A stretch of 64,000 nt of DNA from Chloracidobacterium sp. (GCA_025057975.1 JANWUV010000002.1:1-64000), one strand, 5' to 3'; counted from the stretch's first letter, positions 21,146 through 32,184 are shown. The notes: generated by a model not told the origin, from the letters alone. Numbers and translations: made by a program.

Positions 21146-21681
21146 CGGCTTTAGAGCCGTCCAAGTTGTCTGGCGACCGGAAGGCAGCGGCGCACGGCCA
21201 AGCTTTGTTGGTGGTTATCCCATTCATAGCGCTCTCCTAGTGCGCCTTTCATCAATGCCCAAGCTACACACTCGGTTCAGAAGCGGCGTCAAGCGTTTGA
21301 AGTGCGACGGCTTCTGCTTCTTTCTCACTGGTGTGAGTCGCCACGCGCCCTGCCGAAAGACGGAGTGACGCCCTATCGGAAGCCCCTGCAACGGAACCCC
21401 CTTCCCCCTCGTCGCCACGCGCTGCCCTCTCCTGCGCGCCGTTCTCAGACGCCGTACACCGTCACCTTACCTAAACAGCTCGCTCCTCAGAAGCTAAAGG
21501 CGCGGCGGCAAAACTGCACCCAGCTTATAAGGTCTGACGCCTTGCGCCACCCAGACACAGTTGAATCGTCCACCCAATTGCCTACACTTCGCCGTCAAAA
21601 CGCTTGCGCCGGATGCCTCACAAACTGCGCTGAGCGCTGATTTACCCACATCCAGCTTCTTTGCAGGTTCAACCTCGCCCT
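21146..21681. other. Intergenic region with no recognised gene
   Basis: A 536-base gap between the UbiB-like gene and the M28 peptidase gene. Its base composition is slightly lower in GC than the flanking genes. Six-frame reading gives only short frames without family motifs. I saw no tRNA-like or riboswitch-like pattern and no strong terminator. Confidence 0.5.
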
Positions 21682-23754
21682 ATGCGCTGCTTTCCGCACC
21701 CTCTTTCCGCCTACCTGTTCGCCACCGGTCTTTGCCTCTTCGCCGCCTTCCGGAGTGGTCACGTTATGACGCCGCACAGCGTTGCGGCTGAAACCAAAAC
21801 GAACCTCTCCGCTCTCGAAAGCCAACTGCTCGCAGCCCCGTCGCCCGACCGCGCCCGCCAAACCCTACGGACACTCACCGCCAAGCCGCATCTGGCCGGC
21901 ACACCGGAGGACTACGCAACGGCGCTCTACGTCCGTGACGAACTCGCCAAGGCCGGTTTTCAGACCGAACTGGTTGAGTATGAAGTGTACCTGCCGCGCC
22001 CAAAATCGCGGCGGGTGGAAATGACCGCGCCGACGAAGTACCGCTGTACGCTGACCGAACCAGTCCTCGCCGACGATCCCGACTCGGCTTCGCCACTCGC
22101 CGTTCCGACTTTCGCCGCCTGGTCACCGTCAGGCAAAGTCGAAGCGCCGGTCGTCTATGCCAACTACGGGCTGCCGCGCGATTATGAAATCCTTGACCAA
22201 CTTGGCGTCAGCGTCCGAGGCAAGATTGTCATTGTGCGCTACGGGGAAGCCTACCGAGGTGTCAAGGCGCAGGTGGCGCAACAGCGCGGCGCGGCGGGAT
22301 TGCTCGTGTATTCCGACCCCAAGGACGACGGCTATGTTCAGGGCAAAACCTATCCCGACGGGCCATGGCGGGCGGATAACTGTGTCCAGCGCGGCAGCTA
22401 CCGCGCCTTCACGCAACCGCCGGGCGATCCCCTTACGCCCGGCCGTCCAGCCAAGAAGGGCGTTCCGCGCCTGAATCCTAAAGACGCCGGGCTGCCAACC
22501 ATCCCCATCCAGCCGCTGTCGTACCGTGACGCCCTGCCGATTCTTGAAAGCCTGCGCGGCCCCGACGCTCCCAAGGCATGGGTCGGGGGGCTACCCATTG
22601 CTTACCGCATCGGCGGTGGCGAAACGCGCGTCCGTATCGCGCTTGAGATGGACTACCGGCTTCGCACTATTTGGAACGTCATCGGGACACTGCCCGGTAC
22701 TGAGTTCCCCGACGAATGGATTCTGCTAGGCAACCACCGAGACGCTTGGGTGTACGGCGCGGTGGACCCATCTAGCGGAACGACGGCGATGCTGGAAGTG
22801 GCGCGCGCCTTCGGCGAACTGGTCAAACAGGGCTGGAAACCGCGCCGCACCATCAAGCTCTGTAGTTGGGACGCCGAAGAGTACGGCCTCATCGGCTCAA
22901 CCGAATGGGTGGAAGAACACCTTACCGAACTCCGCGAAAAGGCGGTTTGCTACCTCAATGTGGATAGCGCCGTCAGCGGCGACAATTTTCGCGCCAGCGC
23001 CGTCCCTAGCCTGTGGGCGGTGACGAAAGCCGTCCTGCGCGACGCGCCGGACGCAAGTGGGACGCGCAGCTTGTACGACAACTGGCGGGCGCAGGACAAA
23101 AACGCGCCGGAGGTTCGCTTTGGCAAGCTGGGTAGCGGGTCAGACTACGCGCCGTTTTTGCAACTGGCCGGCGTCGCCTGCTTGGACATGGCCTCAACGG
23201 GCGGCTACGGCGTTTATCACTCGACCTACGACAGCTTTCGCTGGATGGAAAAATTCGGCGACCCGAACTTCACCCGCCACACGGCAATGGCGCGCGGGTG
23301 GGCTTTGCTGGCGTTTCGGCTGTCGGAGTCCGTACGGCTTGAACTCAACCTACTGGACTATGCCCGCGAAATTGAGCGTCTAGCGCAGGAGCTCGCCCAA
23401 GAACACCCGACGCTAGACGCCGCCGCGTTGCTGGACGCCGCCCGTGATTTGGTGATCGCTGCTGAAATGTTTGAAACCGAACCGGATACGAAAGCGACGC
23501 TGGCGGCGCGCAACCGCTTGCGTCGTCGGTTTGAGGGCTTTTTGCTGACGCCGGAGGGGTTACCGAAGCGCTATGATGCGCGGCATGTCATTTATGCGCC
23601 GGGCGTCTTTTCGGGCTACGGCGCGGAAGTGTTTTCCGGCGTCCGCTATGCGCTGGCGCGCAACGACCCTGAAGACACGGCGCGCGCCATGGTGCAGGTC
23701 GTCACTGCGCTGCACCAGGCGGCGCAAGCCCTGCACGGACGCCGAACTGAGTAG
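21682..23754 (+). CDS. Secreted M28-family zinc peptidase, glutamate carboxypeptidase II-like
   Basis: 690 residues from the ATG at 21682, which gives a signal peptide (LSAYLFATGLCLFAAF). A PA domain is inserted (VRGKIVIVRYGEAYRGVKAQ, QRGAAGLLVYSDP). The catalytic domain shows the co-catalytic zinc ligands in order: LLGNHRDAWVYGAVDPSSG (His, Asp), SWDAEEYGLIGSTEW (Glu-Glu), YLNVDSAVSG (Asp) and GVYHSTYDSFRW (His). The C-terminal helical part (LDYAREIERLAQELAQ onward) corresponds to the transferrin-receptor-like dimerisation domain. Bacterial members are exported carboxypeptidases or dipeptidases. With the S9, M15 and M16 genes in this window it suggests peptide use, but no operon link is seen. 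Confidence 0.92.
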   Translation: MRCFPHPLSAYLFATGLCLFAAFRSGHVMTPHSVAAETKTNLSALESQLLAAPSPDRARQTLRTLTAKPHLAGTPEDYATALYVRDELAKAGFQTELVEYEVYLPRPKSRRVEMTAPTKYRCTLTEPVLADDPDSASPLAVPTFAAWSPSGKVEAPVVYANYGLPRDYEILDQLGVSVRGKIVIVRYGEAYRGVKAQVAQQRGAAGLLVYSDPKDDGYVQGKTYPDGPWRADNCVQRGSYRAFTQPPGDPLTPGRPAKKGVPRLNPKDAGLPTIPIQPLSYRDALPILESLRGPDAPKAWVGGLPIAYRIGGGETRVRIALEMDYRLRTIWNVIGTLPGTEFPDEWILLGNHRDAWVYGAVDPSSGTTAMLEVARAFGELVKQGWKPRRTIKLCSWDAEEYGLIGSTEWVEEHLTELREKAVCYLNVDSAVSGDNFRASAVPSLWAVTKAVLRDAPDASGTRSLYDNWRAQDKNAPEVRFGKLGSGSDYAPFLQLAGVACLDMASTGGYGVYHSTYDSFRWMEKFGDPNFTRHTAMARGWALLAFRLSESVRLELNLLDYAREIERLAQELAQEHPTLDAAALLDAARDLVIAAEMFETEPDTKATLAARNRLRRRFEGFLLTPEGLPKRYDARHVIYAPGVFSGYGAEVFSGVRYALARNDPEDTARAMVQVVTALHQAAQALHGRRTE

Positions 23755-23796
23755 TTCTACAAGACGCTTCTTGCCTTGCCGGAGGCAATGTCCGGG

Positions 23797-23828
23797 CAAA
23801 AAGAAGGCGCGTCGGAGAACGACGCGCC
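23797..23828 (-). terminator. Intrinsic terminator for the minus-strand lipase/DUF4785-like pair
   Basis: A perfect nine-base inverted repeat, GGCGCGTCG at 23806-23814 and CGACGCGCC at 23820-23828, has a five-base loop. On the minus strand it is followed by TTCTTTTT, as expected for a rho-independent terminator ending the gene at 23861-25069. It lies between convergent genes and could also slow plus-strand transcription. Confidence 0.8.
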
Positions 23829-23860
23829 GAAGCAAAACGGCTTTTCAGGAGAAATCCCCG

Positions 23861-25069
23861 TTATTGCAACGCGTGTTCGACGGCATAGGTTCCAATTCTT
23901 GTCGGACTCTTGACGCCCGGAAATTCGGTTACGTCGGTCAGTTCAATGTCGCGCAACACCAACTTGCCGGGGGTGAGGAATTTGCGGTCAAAGCGCAACG
24001 TTAGGACATGCCGTCCGACAGCTGCTTCCGCCGCCGCTTGCGCCCAAGCGACCGGCTCGCCGTCGGCTGTCACGAGGTTGGCGCGGGCATGAAAGCGCCC
24101 GGCGCGGACAACAACGTATTCGAGGTCAACCTCCAGCGCCCGGTCGGTCAGTCGCTCGCCGACGACACGCATCAACCGCCCGCCGGCGACACCGCTTGCA
24201 ATCTCAAGCAAACCGGTGCGCTTAAACTGAAGTCCGTCGGCCGTCACGCCTTCGGCGTCAACGATGACCTTGCCGAAACGACCAAGCTGCGTCGGGCGGA
24301 TTTTCAAGCCAAAGTCGCCGTTGCCCAGCGCCGTCATTTCACGAGTGAGCACCAGCGTCCCATTCTCGTGGTAGATGCGTGCGGTCGCCTTGACGTTCTC
24401 AACAGGCCGTTCGCCGTCGCGCACTTGGGCATGGATTTCCGTCGCCCGGCGGACATCCACCATGTTGTCGGTCAACCAAGTATGGAGGACGAGGTGGTTG
24501 TTGTCGTTGACGACCACCGTTGTACGCGGTGCGGCGGTCGTTCCTCCTTCACGGAGACGTTTGCCGCCGGCTTTCTCGATCCGCAGACGGTACAATCCCG
24601 GTACGGTCGTCAGGTGGCGCGGCGTCGCCTCAACCTTGCCGTCGGCGGCGACTTCCTGCCGCGACAGCGCCGTACCCAAGTCCATATCGCGGGGGACAAG
24701 CTCGGTCGGAACGCGCATGCCGTTCGGCGCCAACAAGGTGGTTTTCGCAGTCTCATCTTCCACAAAGACACCAATACAGGCGTGTTTGCCCGTCACCGGC
24801 AGCGTCGCCTCGCCTGTGACGCCTTCCAAGACGTACCGTGTTGAGAAGGTTTCTTCGCGTGCGGACGACAGGGCAAGTTCCTGTGGGGTCAGCCGTCCGC
24901 AATCGGTTGCTGCGCCGTCCAGCGTGGTCGTCGTCAGCGCCGACACCGGCACGGGGTTGTCCTTGGCGCGTTCACTTTTGACCGGCAGTGAGCTGTAAAA
25001 GCCGACACCGCCCACCATCGCCCCGACGGCTGCGAGGCTCAAAACCCATTTGCGTGTCCTAACGACCAT
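23861..25069 (-). CDS. Exported DUF4785-like protein
   Basis: 402 residues from the ATG at 25069, preceded by AAAGGAGA; a longer frame to 25171 would run into the lipase gene. A signal peptide or N-terminal anchor (WVLSLAAVGAMVGGVGFY) is followed by CGRLTPQELALSSA, a beta-rich middle and a C-terminal Ig-like region ending LVLRDIELTDVTEFPGV. The arrangement resembles DUF4785 proteins, known mainly as exported proteins of unknown function. The gene begins 14 bases after the lipase gene on the same strand, so the two are probably an operon, and a terminator follows it. A role as helper or partner of the lipase is inference. Confidence 0.6.
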   Translation of the reverse strand: MVVRTRKWVLSLAAVGAMVGGVGFYSSLPVKSERAKDNPVPVSALTTTTLDGAATDCGRLTPQELALSSAREETFSTRYVLEGVTGEATLPVTGKHACIGVFVEDETAKTTLLAPNGMRVPTELVPRDMDLGTALSRQEVAADGKVEATPRHLTTVPGLYRLRIEKAGGKRLREGGTTAAPRTTVVVNDNNHLVLHTWLTDNMVDVRRATEIHAQVRDGERPVENVKATARIYHENGTLVLTREMTALGNGDFGLKIRPTQLGRFGKVIVDAEGVTADGLQFKRTGLLEIASGVAGGRLMRVVGERLTDRALEVDLEYVVVRAGRFHARANLVTADGEPVAWAQAAAEAAVGRHVLTLRFDRKFLTPGKLVLRDIELTDVTEFPGVKSPTRIGTYAVEHALQ

Positions 25070-25083
25070 GGCGTGGTCTCCTT

Positions 25084-25956
25084 TCAATAGCCGTACTGGG
25101 CAATGTCGTTCCCCAGCTTGCGGTAGCTGTTGCGGCGGTTGTAGTGGTGGTTGGCGTCGGTGTTGTACCACCGTCCGCCCGGCGCTTTCGTGTGGTGGGC
25201 GCTGTACTCAGCCACCATCCCGTCGTCTTCTCCGGGCAACCCGGCCAGTCCCGACAGCGTCGCCAAGCCGACGCACTCCAGACAGAAGTCGTTCCACAGT
25301 CCCGTACCGGCGACGGTAAAGATGGCCTTGCTGCGCAAGGCGTCGCGCATCCAGTTGGCGTTCGCCGTACGGAAGTGCGCCGTGGTGAGCGCCTGTGTCG
25401 AGGGCGCGTTGTTGTCAATGAGGCTGACCAACCAAGCCGTTAGCCACGAGCCGCTCAACGAACCGGCCAAATCAGCCGCTTCAGAGCCGGCGTTCGGCGG
25501 CGCATAGGACAGTACGTGCCGCGTGTGCGCTTGAATCCGATTGAAGTTCGCGCCTCGGTAGTTGTAGAACGGGTCGGACGGGTCGGCGTTGCACAGGATA
25601 AACCGCATCACAACCCCGCCCATGCTATGGGTGACGAAAACGAGGTTGCGCCGTCCGTTCGTGATGAACTGGTTGATTTGGGCGGCGACATCTACGGCGC
25701 AGTCCCAGTAGGGCTTACGTCCGTCGTAGAAGACGACTTCGTACGGAACGGTGTAGTTGCGCGTCGCTGCGCGGATCATATCCGGCGTCCAGTAGTTGTT
25801 GATGACTTTGTCGCGGCTGTCGGTGGAAACACCGTCCGACTTGCCGTGAACAAAAACCAAAGTCGTTTGCGCCGACGCGCTTGCGCCGCATCCAAGCCAC
25901 AGCCCCAATCCAATGACTGCCAGTCCAAACCACGTCACCAAACGCCGGTTGCGCAT
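25084..25956 (-). CDS. Secreted alpha/beta-hydrolase (lipase/esterase-like)
   Basis: 290 residues with a signal peptide (WFGLAVIGLGLWLGCGASASAQ). The oxyanion region is TTLVFVHGKSDG and the nucleophile elbow is VFVTHSMGGVVMRF (Ser in the GxSxG-like HSMGG). Likely acid and base residues are in LPGEDDGMVAEYSAHH. Cysteine pairs may form disulfides. Such proteins act outside the cytoplasm on acyl esters; the substrate is not evident. It forms a tight pair with the DUF4785-like gene downstream. Confidence 0.8.
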   Translation of the reverse strand: MRNRRLVTWFGLAVIGLGLWLGCGASASAQTTLVFVHGKSDGVSTDSRDKVINNYWTPDMIRAATRNYTVPYEVVFYDGRKPYWDCAVDVAAQINQFITNGRRNLVFVTHSMGGVVMRFILCNADPSDPFYNYRGANFNRIQAHTRHVLSYAPPNAGSEAADLAGSLSGSWLTAWLVSLIDNNAPSTQALTTAHFRTANANWMRDALRSKAIFTVAGTGLWNDFCLECVGLATLSGLAGLPGEDDGMVAEYSAHHTKAPGGRWYNTDANHHYNRRNSYRKLGNDIAQYGY

Positions 25957-26307
25957 GACTGCCGCCTCTCACGCTAAGAAAATGAATGACTGTTCATTCA
26001 CTGTGGCAACTGGCGTACCACAGTTCATCCGGCGAACGCTGCAACCCAAGTCATTGTGCAAGCTACGCTCGATGCCCAAGGAAGCGTAGTTTGCCTTGGG
26101 TTGAGCGGATGGCGTACGGTGTCTTCCAGTTGTCAAGCTGTTAGACAGGGTGAGAAACATGACGCCAAGTTGGTTGACAGTTGACGTCGTTCCAACCGGC
26201 GGCGCTTACTTCAGCGTCGGGGCGCGCTTCTACAGGCTTCCACCATCAAAAGACGCCGCCGAGGCTAATGTTGGACAATAGTGGATACGGGTTAGGAGGG
26301 TTATGCT
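25957..26307. other. Intergenic region with a possible barrel-end remnant
   Basis: A 351-base gap between the lipase and Uma2 genes, both on the minus strand. A 40-codon plus-strand frame at 26159-26281 reads PTGGAYFSVGARFYRLPPSK and looks like the end of an outer-membrane beta-barrel, but it is too short to call. An in-frame-shifted CDS was not reconstructable. The lipase promoter should lie in the first part of the gap. Confidence 0.35.
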
Positions 26308-27108
26308 TCACTCCGGTGTAACACCCAACGCCCGCAGTTTTTCTTTGAGCCGTTCAACCTCAGCCAGCGCCGCTTCCTTTGCCGCACGCTCGCGTTCCTT
26401 CGCGGCGCGCTCCCGCTCCTTTGCCGCCAACGCCGCTTCCTTTGCGGCGCGCTCCCGCTCTAGCGCCGCACGCACCTCCCCTAGCGTCTGAAACGGCGTC
26501 CCATCCGGGTACAACAACCGCAACGCTCCTTCCTCTAGGGTAAACACAATCCCCAATCGCGGACTCCGCCACCCCTCCATCCGTTCTATCGCCACCAACC
26601 GCTCCCCATCCCGCCGCCATCCCTCAAGTCGCCCCGTCTGCACATCGTAAGCGTAGTATTCCTCCACCCCATACCGCTCGTAAAACCTCAACTTTCGCTC
26701 TTCCTCATCACTCCGATTCCCTTCCGACCAAAACTCAAACACCACCTGCGGTGCCACTCCATCCTCTTTCCATTGCATATAGCTCCGCCGCCGATGCCCA
26801 CCCACCACTGGCGGGCGACCCAGCGCTACTAACACGTCCGGCGCATGGCAAATCTCCGGTCGCCCCTTGACCGGATACCAGAAAATGTCGCTGCCGACGA
26901 AGTCGTTCGGCAACAGCGCCTCCAAGTTCGCCCGCGTCTGCACAATGTAGACCGCGTGCAGGTCCGAGTTCGCCATCGGCTGACCATCCTCCGCCGGGTA
27001 ATACACCCCTTCGTCGTAATCCGAAAACGGATTTGTCACCGACGACGCCTCTGTGCCGGCCAACGGCGCACCCACAAACTCAGTCGAAACAGCAGATGAA
27101 GTCGGCAT
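26308..27108 (-). CDS. Uma2-family (DUF820) putative endonuclease with coiled-coil tail
   Basis: 266 residues from the ATG at 27108; ATGs at 27114 and 27141 are alternatives without a clear ribosome binding site. The Uma2 core is complete: DLHAVYIVQTRANLEALLP, FWYPVKGRPEICHAPDVLVA with the Pro-Asp metal-site region, QVVFEFWSEGNRSDEEERK with the Glu near the ExK-like position, and FYERYGVEEYYAYDVQTG. The last ~55 residues (LERERAAKEAALAAKERER and repeats) form a charged coiled coil ending VERLKEKLRAL. This is the only intact copy of three in the window. Uma2 proteins have a PD-(D/E)XK fold; their biological role is not established. Confidence 0.85.
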   Translation of the reverse strand: MPTSSAVSTEFVGAPLAGTEASSVTNPFSDYDEGVYYPAEDGQPMANSDLHAVYIVQTRANLEALLPNDFVGSDIFWYPVKGRPEICHAPDVLVALGRPPVVGGHRRRSYMQWKEDGVAPQVVFEFWSEGNRSDEEERKLRFYERYGVEEYYAYDVQTGRLEGWRRDGERLVAIERMEGWRSPRLGIVFTLEEGALRLLYPDGTPFQTLGEVRAALERERAAKEAALAAKERERAAKERERAAKEAALAEVERLKEKLRALGVTPE

Positions 27109-27153
27109 AAGCATTATCTGGAGGATGGACACTGCGGCCACAATGCCGCCGTC

Positions 27154-28104
27154 TCAGGCGTTTTGCCGAGCACGGTCGTAGGCTTGGACAATCAATTGCA
27201 CCAGCCGGTGCCGGACGACATCGCGGTTGGTGAACTCGACAATGGCAATCTCGCTGATGTCGCGCAAGACGTTGGTCGCTTCAATCAGTCCCGACAATTT
27301 GCCCACCGGCAGGTCAATCTGCGTTGCGTCACCGGTTACAACCACCCGCGAGCCGTAACCAATCCGCGTCAGGAACATCTTCATCTGTTCGGATGTCGTG
27401 TTCTGCGCCTCGTCAAGAATGATGAACGCTTCGGCCAGAGTTCGTCCACGCATGAAGGCCAGCGGCGCAACCTCGATGATGCGCTTTTCAAGCATGCGGG
27501 TGATTTTGTCGGGATCGGCCAAGTCAAACAGCGCGTCGTAGAGCGGTCGTAGGTAAGGGTCAACCTTGTCCTGCAGGTCACCTGGAAGGAAACCCAGCTT
27601 TTCACCGGCTTCCACCGCCGGCCGCGTCAGAATGATGCGCGAGACCTTTTTTTGCCAGAGATAGTGCAGCGCCATCGCCACGGCAAGAAAGGTCTTGCCT
27701 GTGCCAGCCGGCCCAATCCCGAACACCAGTTCGTACGCCTGAAGCGCCTCCAAGTAACGGCGCTGATTGGGCGTCCGCGCCGACACCATTTTGCGTCCGG
27801 TCGGATTGAAGCGGTAAGTCTTTGAGAAGAAAGTCTTAAGCGACGCCGTGCGGTCGTCGGCGATTTGCTTGAACGCTTGCCGCAACTCTTGACTCGATGG
27901 CGCAGCGCCCTCACCGACGAGTTCGGCGAAATCGGTCAGGATACTTTCCACAGCGGCCGTGTCAGCGGCGTCGCCCTCGATGGTCACTTCGCTGCCACGC
28001 GCGCCGATGCGTACATTAAGAAGCGTCTCAAGGTAGCGAATGTTCTCATCGTAGGCTCCAAAGAGGATGTCGAGACCTTCCTCCGGCAGCGTTAGCTTCT
28101 TCAA
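27154..28104 (-). CDS. phoH: PhoH-family ATPase
   Basis: 316 residues from a TTG at 28104 that has AAGGTGAT five bases upstream; an upstream TTG at 28125 would add seven residues. An N-terminal KH-like segment ([18 protein letters not shown]) precedes the helicase-related ATPase core: Walker [39 protein letters not shown], Walker [21 protein letters not shown] and [18 protein letters not shown]. PhoH proteins are cytoplasmic ATPases linked to RNA metabolism and ribosome handling. Often ybeY follows phoH; here the next downstream gene is the Uma2 gene instead, 45 bases on. Confidence 0.95.
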   Translation of the reverse strand: MKKLTLPEEGLDILFGAYDENIRYLETLLNVRIGARGSEVTIEGDAADTAAVESILTDFAELVGEGAAPSSQELRQAFKQIADDRTASLKTFFSKTYRFNPTGRKMVSARTPNQRRYLEALQAYELVFGIGPAGTGKTFLAVAMALHYLWQKKVSRIILTRPAVEAGEKLGFLPGDLQDKVDPYLRPLYDALFDLADPDKITRMLEKRIIEVAPLAFMRGRTLAEAFIILDEAQNTTSEQMKMFLTRIGYGSRVVVTGDATQIDLPVGKLSGLIEATNVLRDISEIAIVEFTNRDVVRHRLVQLIVQAYDRARQNA

Positions 28105-28281
28105 GCCATCACCTTGTTGACACAAACATCAAGCTTTGTGGTGGATTATACGACCGGGACGGTGTCGGCGTAAACGCGCTGGCGTGCGCCGCCGGCGGTC
28201 GGCTCGACTTGCGCCCGCGCTTGGACTGTGCTTTCTCCACGCTCGCGGGACGACGCCCGTCGCAGGCGACTACTAGCAAAC

Positions 28282-30411
28282 ATGCCAAGGAGTGACCGAT
28301 CCGTGGATCGTCTGTTTTTCAAACTCGCCACAATACTCGTTACAGTGTCTTTCTCAGCCATGGTCCAAACAACGCCGACGCCACCCATCGCCAAAAAAGA
28401 ACCGCGTGTCTTTGAGCTACACGGCGACAAACGTGTAGACGAGTACTTCTGGCTGCGCGACGACAAGCGCCAAAACCCGGAAGTTATTGCCTACCTCGAA
28501 GCCGAAAACACCTACGCCGAGCGCGTTATGGCGCCGCACAAAGCGTTTGAAGAGGCACTCTACAAAGAAATGCTCGGACGCATCAAAGAAACCGACTTGA
28601 GTGTACCTTACAAGTACCTCGGCTTCTTCTATTACTCCCGCACCGAACAGGGAAAACAGTACCCGATTTATTGCCGCAAGAAAGGGTCACTCGACGCGCC
28701 GGAGGAAGTTCTGGTTGACCTCAACCAACTGGCGGAAGGCAAGCCATTTATGGCGCTCGGCGCATTTGCCGTCAGCGACGACGGCCGCCTGCTCGCCTAT
28801 ACGACCGACGAAACCGGCTATCGGCAGTACAAGCTGCACGTCAAGGACCTGACGACCGGCCAGTTACTGCCGGATACGGCCGAGCGCGTCACAAACGTCG
28901 AGTGGGCGGCAGACAACCGGACGCTCTTTCTCGTGGTGGAAGACCCGGTGACGAAACGTCCCAATAAGCTGTTTCGTCACACCTTGGGCGGTGCAACGAC
29001 GGAAATTTTTGAGGAAAAGGACGAGCTTTACAACCTCGGTCTCGACCGTACGAATGACCGGAAGTATCTCATTGCGGTTTCCACGAGCTCGACGACGAGC
29101 GAAATTCGCTACTTACCGAGTGACCAACCCGACGGCGAATTTCGCATCCTGTATCCTCGTGTGGATGGCATTCGCTACTTTGTCGAACACCGCAATGACG
29201 AGTGGTTCATCACGACGCAGGACGGCGGCAAAAACTTTCGCGTCGTCCGCGCTCCGGTCGCCAATCCAGCGAAGGAAAACTGGCGCGAGCTTGTTCCCCA
29301 CAATCCGAAGGTGAAAATTGAAACATTGAATCTCTTTGCCAAGCATGCTGTTTTGGAAACCCGCGAAGGCGGCCTCGAAAAACTCACAGTTTTTGACTTG
29401 GAAAGCGGCAAATCGCATGTCATCGCATTTCCCGAACCGGCCTATACGGTCGGCGGCGCGACCAATGCGGAGTTTGACACAACGAAGTTCCGTTACACTT
29501 ATGAATCGCCAATTACGCCGCGCTCAGTGTATGAATATGATCTCGACACGCGCCAACAAATCCTGCTCAAGCAGGATGAAGTTGTTGGGGGCTATGACAA
29601 GACACAGTACGTCACCAAGCGGCTGTTCGCCATAGCCTCAGACGGTGTGAAGATTCCCATTACTATCACCTACAAGAAAGGCCTTAGACGAACGGGTAAG
29701 AATCCAACGCTGCTATATGGCTACGGTAGCTATGGCATTTCAATTCCCGACGGCTTTTCGTCCAACCGGTTATCCTTGCTGAATCGGGGGATGATTTTCG
29801 CCGTGGCGCACATTCGCGGCGGCGGTGAGATGGGCGAGGAATGGCACGAACAAGGCAAGATGATGCGCAAGAAGAACACCTTTACCGATTTCATCGCCTG
29901 CGCCGAGTTTCTCATCAAAGAGAAATACACCTCGCCGGCTCATCTGGCTATCCAGGGCGCTAGCGCCGGCGGCTTGCTCATGGGCGCCGTGGTCAATATG
30001 CGCCCCGATTTGTTTCAGGTCGTCATCTCGCAGGTGCCCTTCGTGGACGTGATGAACACGATGCTGGACGCGACCCTGCCGCTTACCACCGGCGAGTACA
30101 TCGAATGGGGCAACCCCAACGAAAAAGCAGCCTACGACTACATGCGGTCGTATTCGCCCTACGACAATCTCAAGCCGGGCGCGTATCCGGCGATGCTTGT
30201 TACGACAGCGCTCAACGACAGCCAAGTGGCCTACTGGGAGCCGGCGAAGTACGTTGCGCGCTTGCGGACGCTCAAAACCGACCGGAATGTTCTCCTGCTC
30301 AAGACGAACATGGCGGCGGGGCATGGCGGAGCGTCAGGACGCTACGACGCGCTGCGCGAGACGGCGTTTTACTACACCTTTCTGCTGACGCAACTTGGGA
30401 TTGAAAAATAG
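28282..30411 (+). CDS. Prolyl oligopeptidase-family serine peptidase (S9A)
   Basis: 709 residues from the ATG at 28282, giving a probable signal peptide (LFFKLATILVTVSFSAM). The N-terminal propeller begins with VFELHGDKRVDEYFWLRDD and LEAENTYAE. The catalytic domain has YGYGSYGISI, VAHIRGGGEMGEEWHEQGKM, the nucleophile motif IQGASAGGLLMGAV, the Asp region ALNDSQVAYWEPAKYVA and the His in MAAGHGGASGRYD. It cleaves short peptides, often after Pro or basic residues; the pattern fits the prolyl oligopeptidase/oligopeptidase B group. Six bases separate it from msrP, so the two may be co-transcribed. Confidence 0.94.
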   Translation: MPRSDRSVDRLFFKLATILVTVSFSAMVQTTPTPPIAKKEPRVFELHGDKRVDEYFWLRDDKRQNPEVIAYLEAENTYAERVMAPHKAFEEALYKEMLGRIKETDLSVPYKYLGFFYYSRTEQGKQYPIYCRKKGSLDAPEEVLVDLNQLAEGKPFMALGAFAVSDDGRLLAYTTDETGYRQYKLHVKDLTTGQLLPDTAERVTNVEWAADNRTLFLVVEDPVTKRPNKLFRHTLGGATTEIFEEKDELYNLGLDRTNDRKYLIAVSTSSTTSEIRYLPSDQPDGEFRILYPRVDGIRYFVEHRNDEWFITTQDGGKNFRVVRAPVANPAKENWRELVPHNPKVKIETLNLFAKHAVLETREGGLEKLTVFDLESGKSHVIAFPEPAYTVGGATNAEFDTTKFRYTYESPITPRSVYEYDLDTRQQILLKQDEVVGGYDKTQYVTKRLFAIASDGVKIPITITYKKGLRRTGKNPTLLYGYGSYGISIPDGFSSNRLSLLNRGMIFAVAHIRGGGEMGEEWHEQGKMMRKKNTFTDFIACAEFLIKEKYTSPAHLAIQGASAGGLLMGAVVNMRPDLFQVVISQVPFVDVMNTMLDATLPLTTGEYIEWGNPNEKAAYDYMRSYSPYDNLKPGAYPAMLVTTALNDSQVAYWEPAKYVARLRTLKTDRNVLLLKTNMAAGHGGASGRYDALRETAFYYTFLLTQLGIEK

Positions 30412-30417
30412 GACGCC

Positions 30418-31395
<978 letters not shown>

Positions 31396-31476
31396 CTACG
31401 GGCTTGTTGCGCCTGAACTTAACCCCCGTCGCGCCGGCAGCCAGAGGTCTGCCGTGCCTTTGACTCTCAAAAACTC

Positions 31477-32184
31477 ATGAGAAAGTTTTTCATTCTACTA
31501 CCGTTCCTATTGCTTCCAATGTCAGCACCTGCAAAGCCCGATAGCCAATTTATAGACAAAAGCTATCTCCTTGGAAAATTCGATCCGGCCCGAGACAGTC
31601 GTTTTGTCAAACTTGAAGACCGCTATACGGCTGGAGCTGCACGTTGCCAGTACTTGCGCAGGGAGACTTATGCCGCGTTTGTCAAAATGGCTGAAGACGC
31701 CAAGAAAGATAACATAGAATTGATCATCGTCTCGGCAACCCGCAACTTTGACCGTCAGAAGGATATCTGGGAGACAAAATGGAAGGAGCGGCAGGCAATT
31801 ACCGATCCGGTAGAGCGGGCGCGGGATATTCTCAGGTATTCCTCTATGCCAGGTACATCCCGTCATCACTGGGGAACAGACATTGATTTGAACAGTTTAG
31901 AGGATGATTACTTCAAATCAGCTGTTGGATTGGCGGTTTATCAATGGCTTGTAACCCATGCCGGCAAGTATGGATTTTGCCAACCCTACACCTCCAAGGA
32001 GAAGGGACGGACAGGTTATGAGGAAGAAAAATGGCACTGGTCATATACGCCCTTGTCAGTCCCTTTGTTGCAGCAATACCTCAAAACAATCACGCTTGAC
32101 GATATTACAGGTTTCCAGGGAAGCGAGACGGCGGTTGCATTGGACGTTATCAGGGGCTACGTCGCGGGCGTCGATTGTCAGTAG
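31477..32184 (+). CDS. Secreted M15-family D-Ala-D-Ala carboxypeptidase-like protein
   Basis: 235 residues with a signal peptide (FFILLPFLLLPMSAPA). The VanY-like zinc site is seen as MPGTSRHHWGTDIDLNSLED (His and Asp of HxxxxxxD) and EEKWHWSYTPL (second His). It would trim peptidoglycan stem peptides in the periplasm. GC content is clearly lower than in the neighbours, which suggests transfer. It follows msrP by 81 bases on the same strand and ends facing the PIG-L gene. Confidence 0.88.
   Translation: MRKFFILLPFLLLPMSAPAKPDSQFIDKSYLLGKFDPARDSRFVKLEDRYTAGAARCQYLRRETYAAFVKMAEDAKKDNIELIIVSATRNFDRQKDIWETKWKERQAITDPVERARDILRYSSMPGTSRHHWGTDIDLNSLEDDYFKSAVGLAVYQWLVTHAGKYGFCQPYTSKEKGRTGYEEEKWHWSYTPLSVPLLQQYLKTITLDDITGFQGSETAVALDVIRGYVAGVDCQ

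Noticed and set aside
26159-26281. A 40-codon plus-strand frame resembling an outer-membrane barrel end
   Set aside because: It is too short, has no signal peptide and no homologous upstream part that I can reconstruct.
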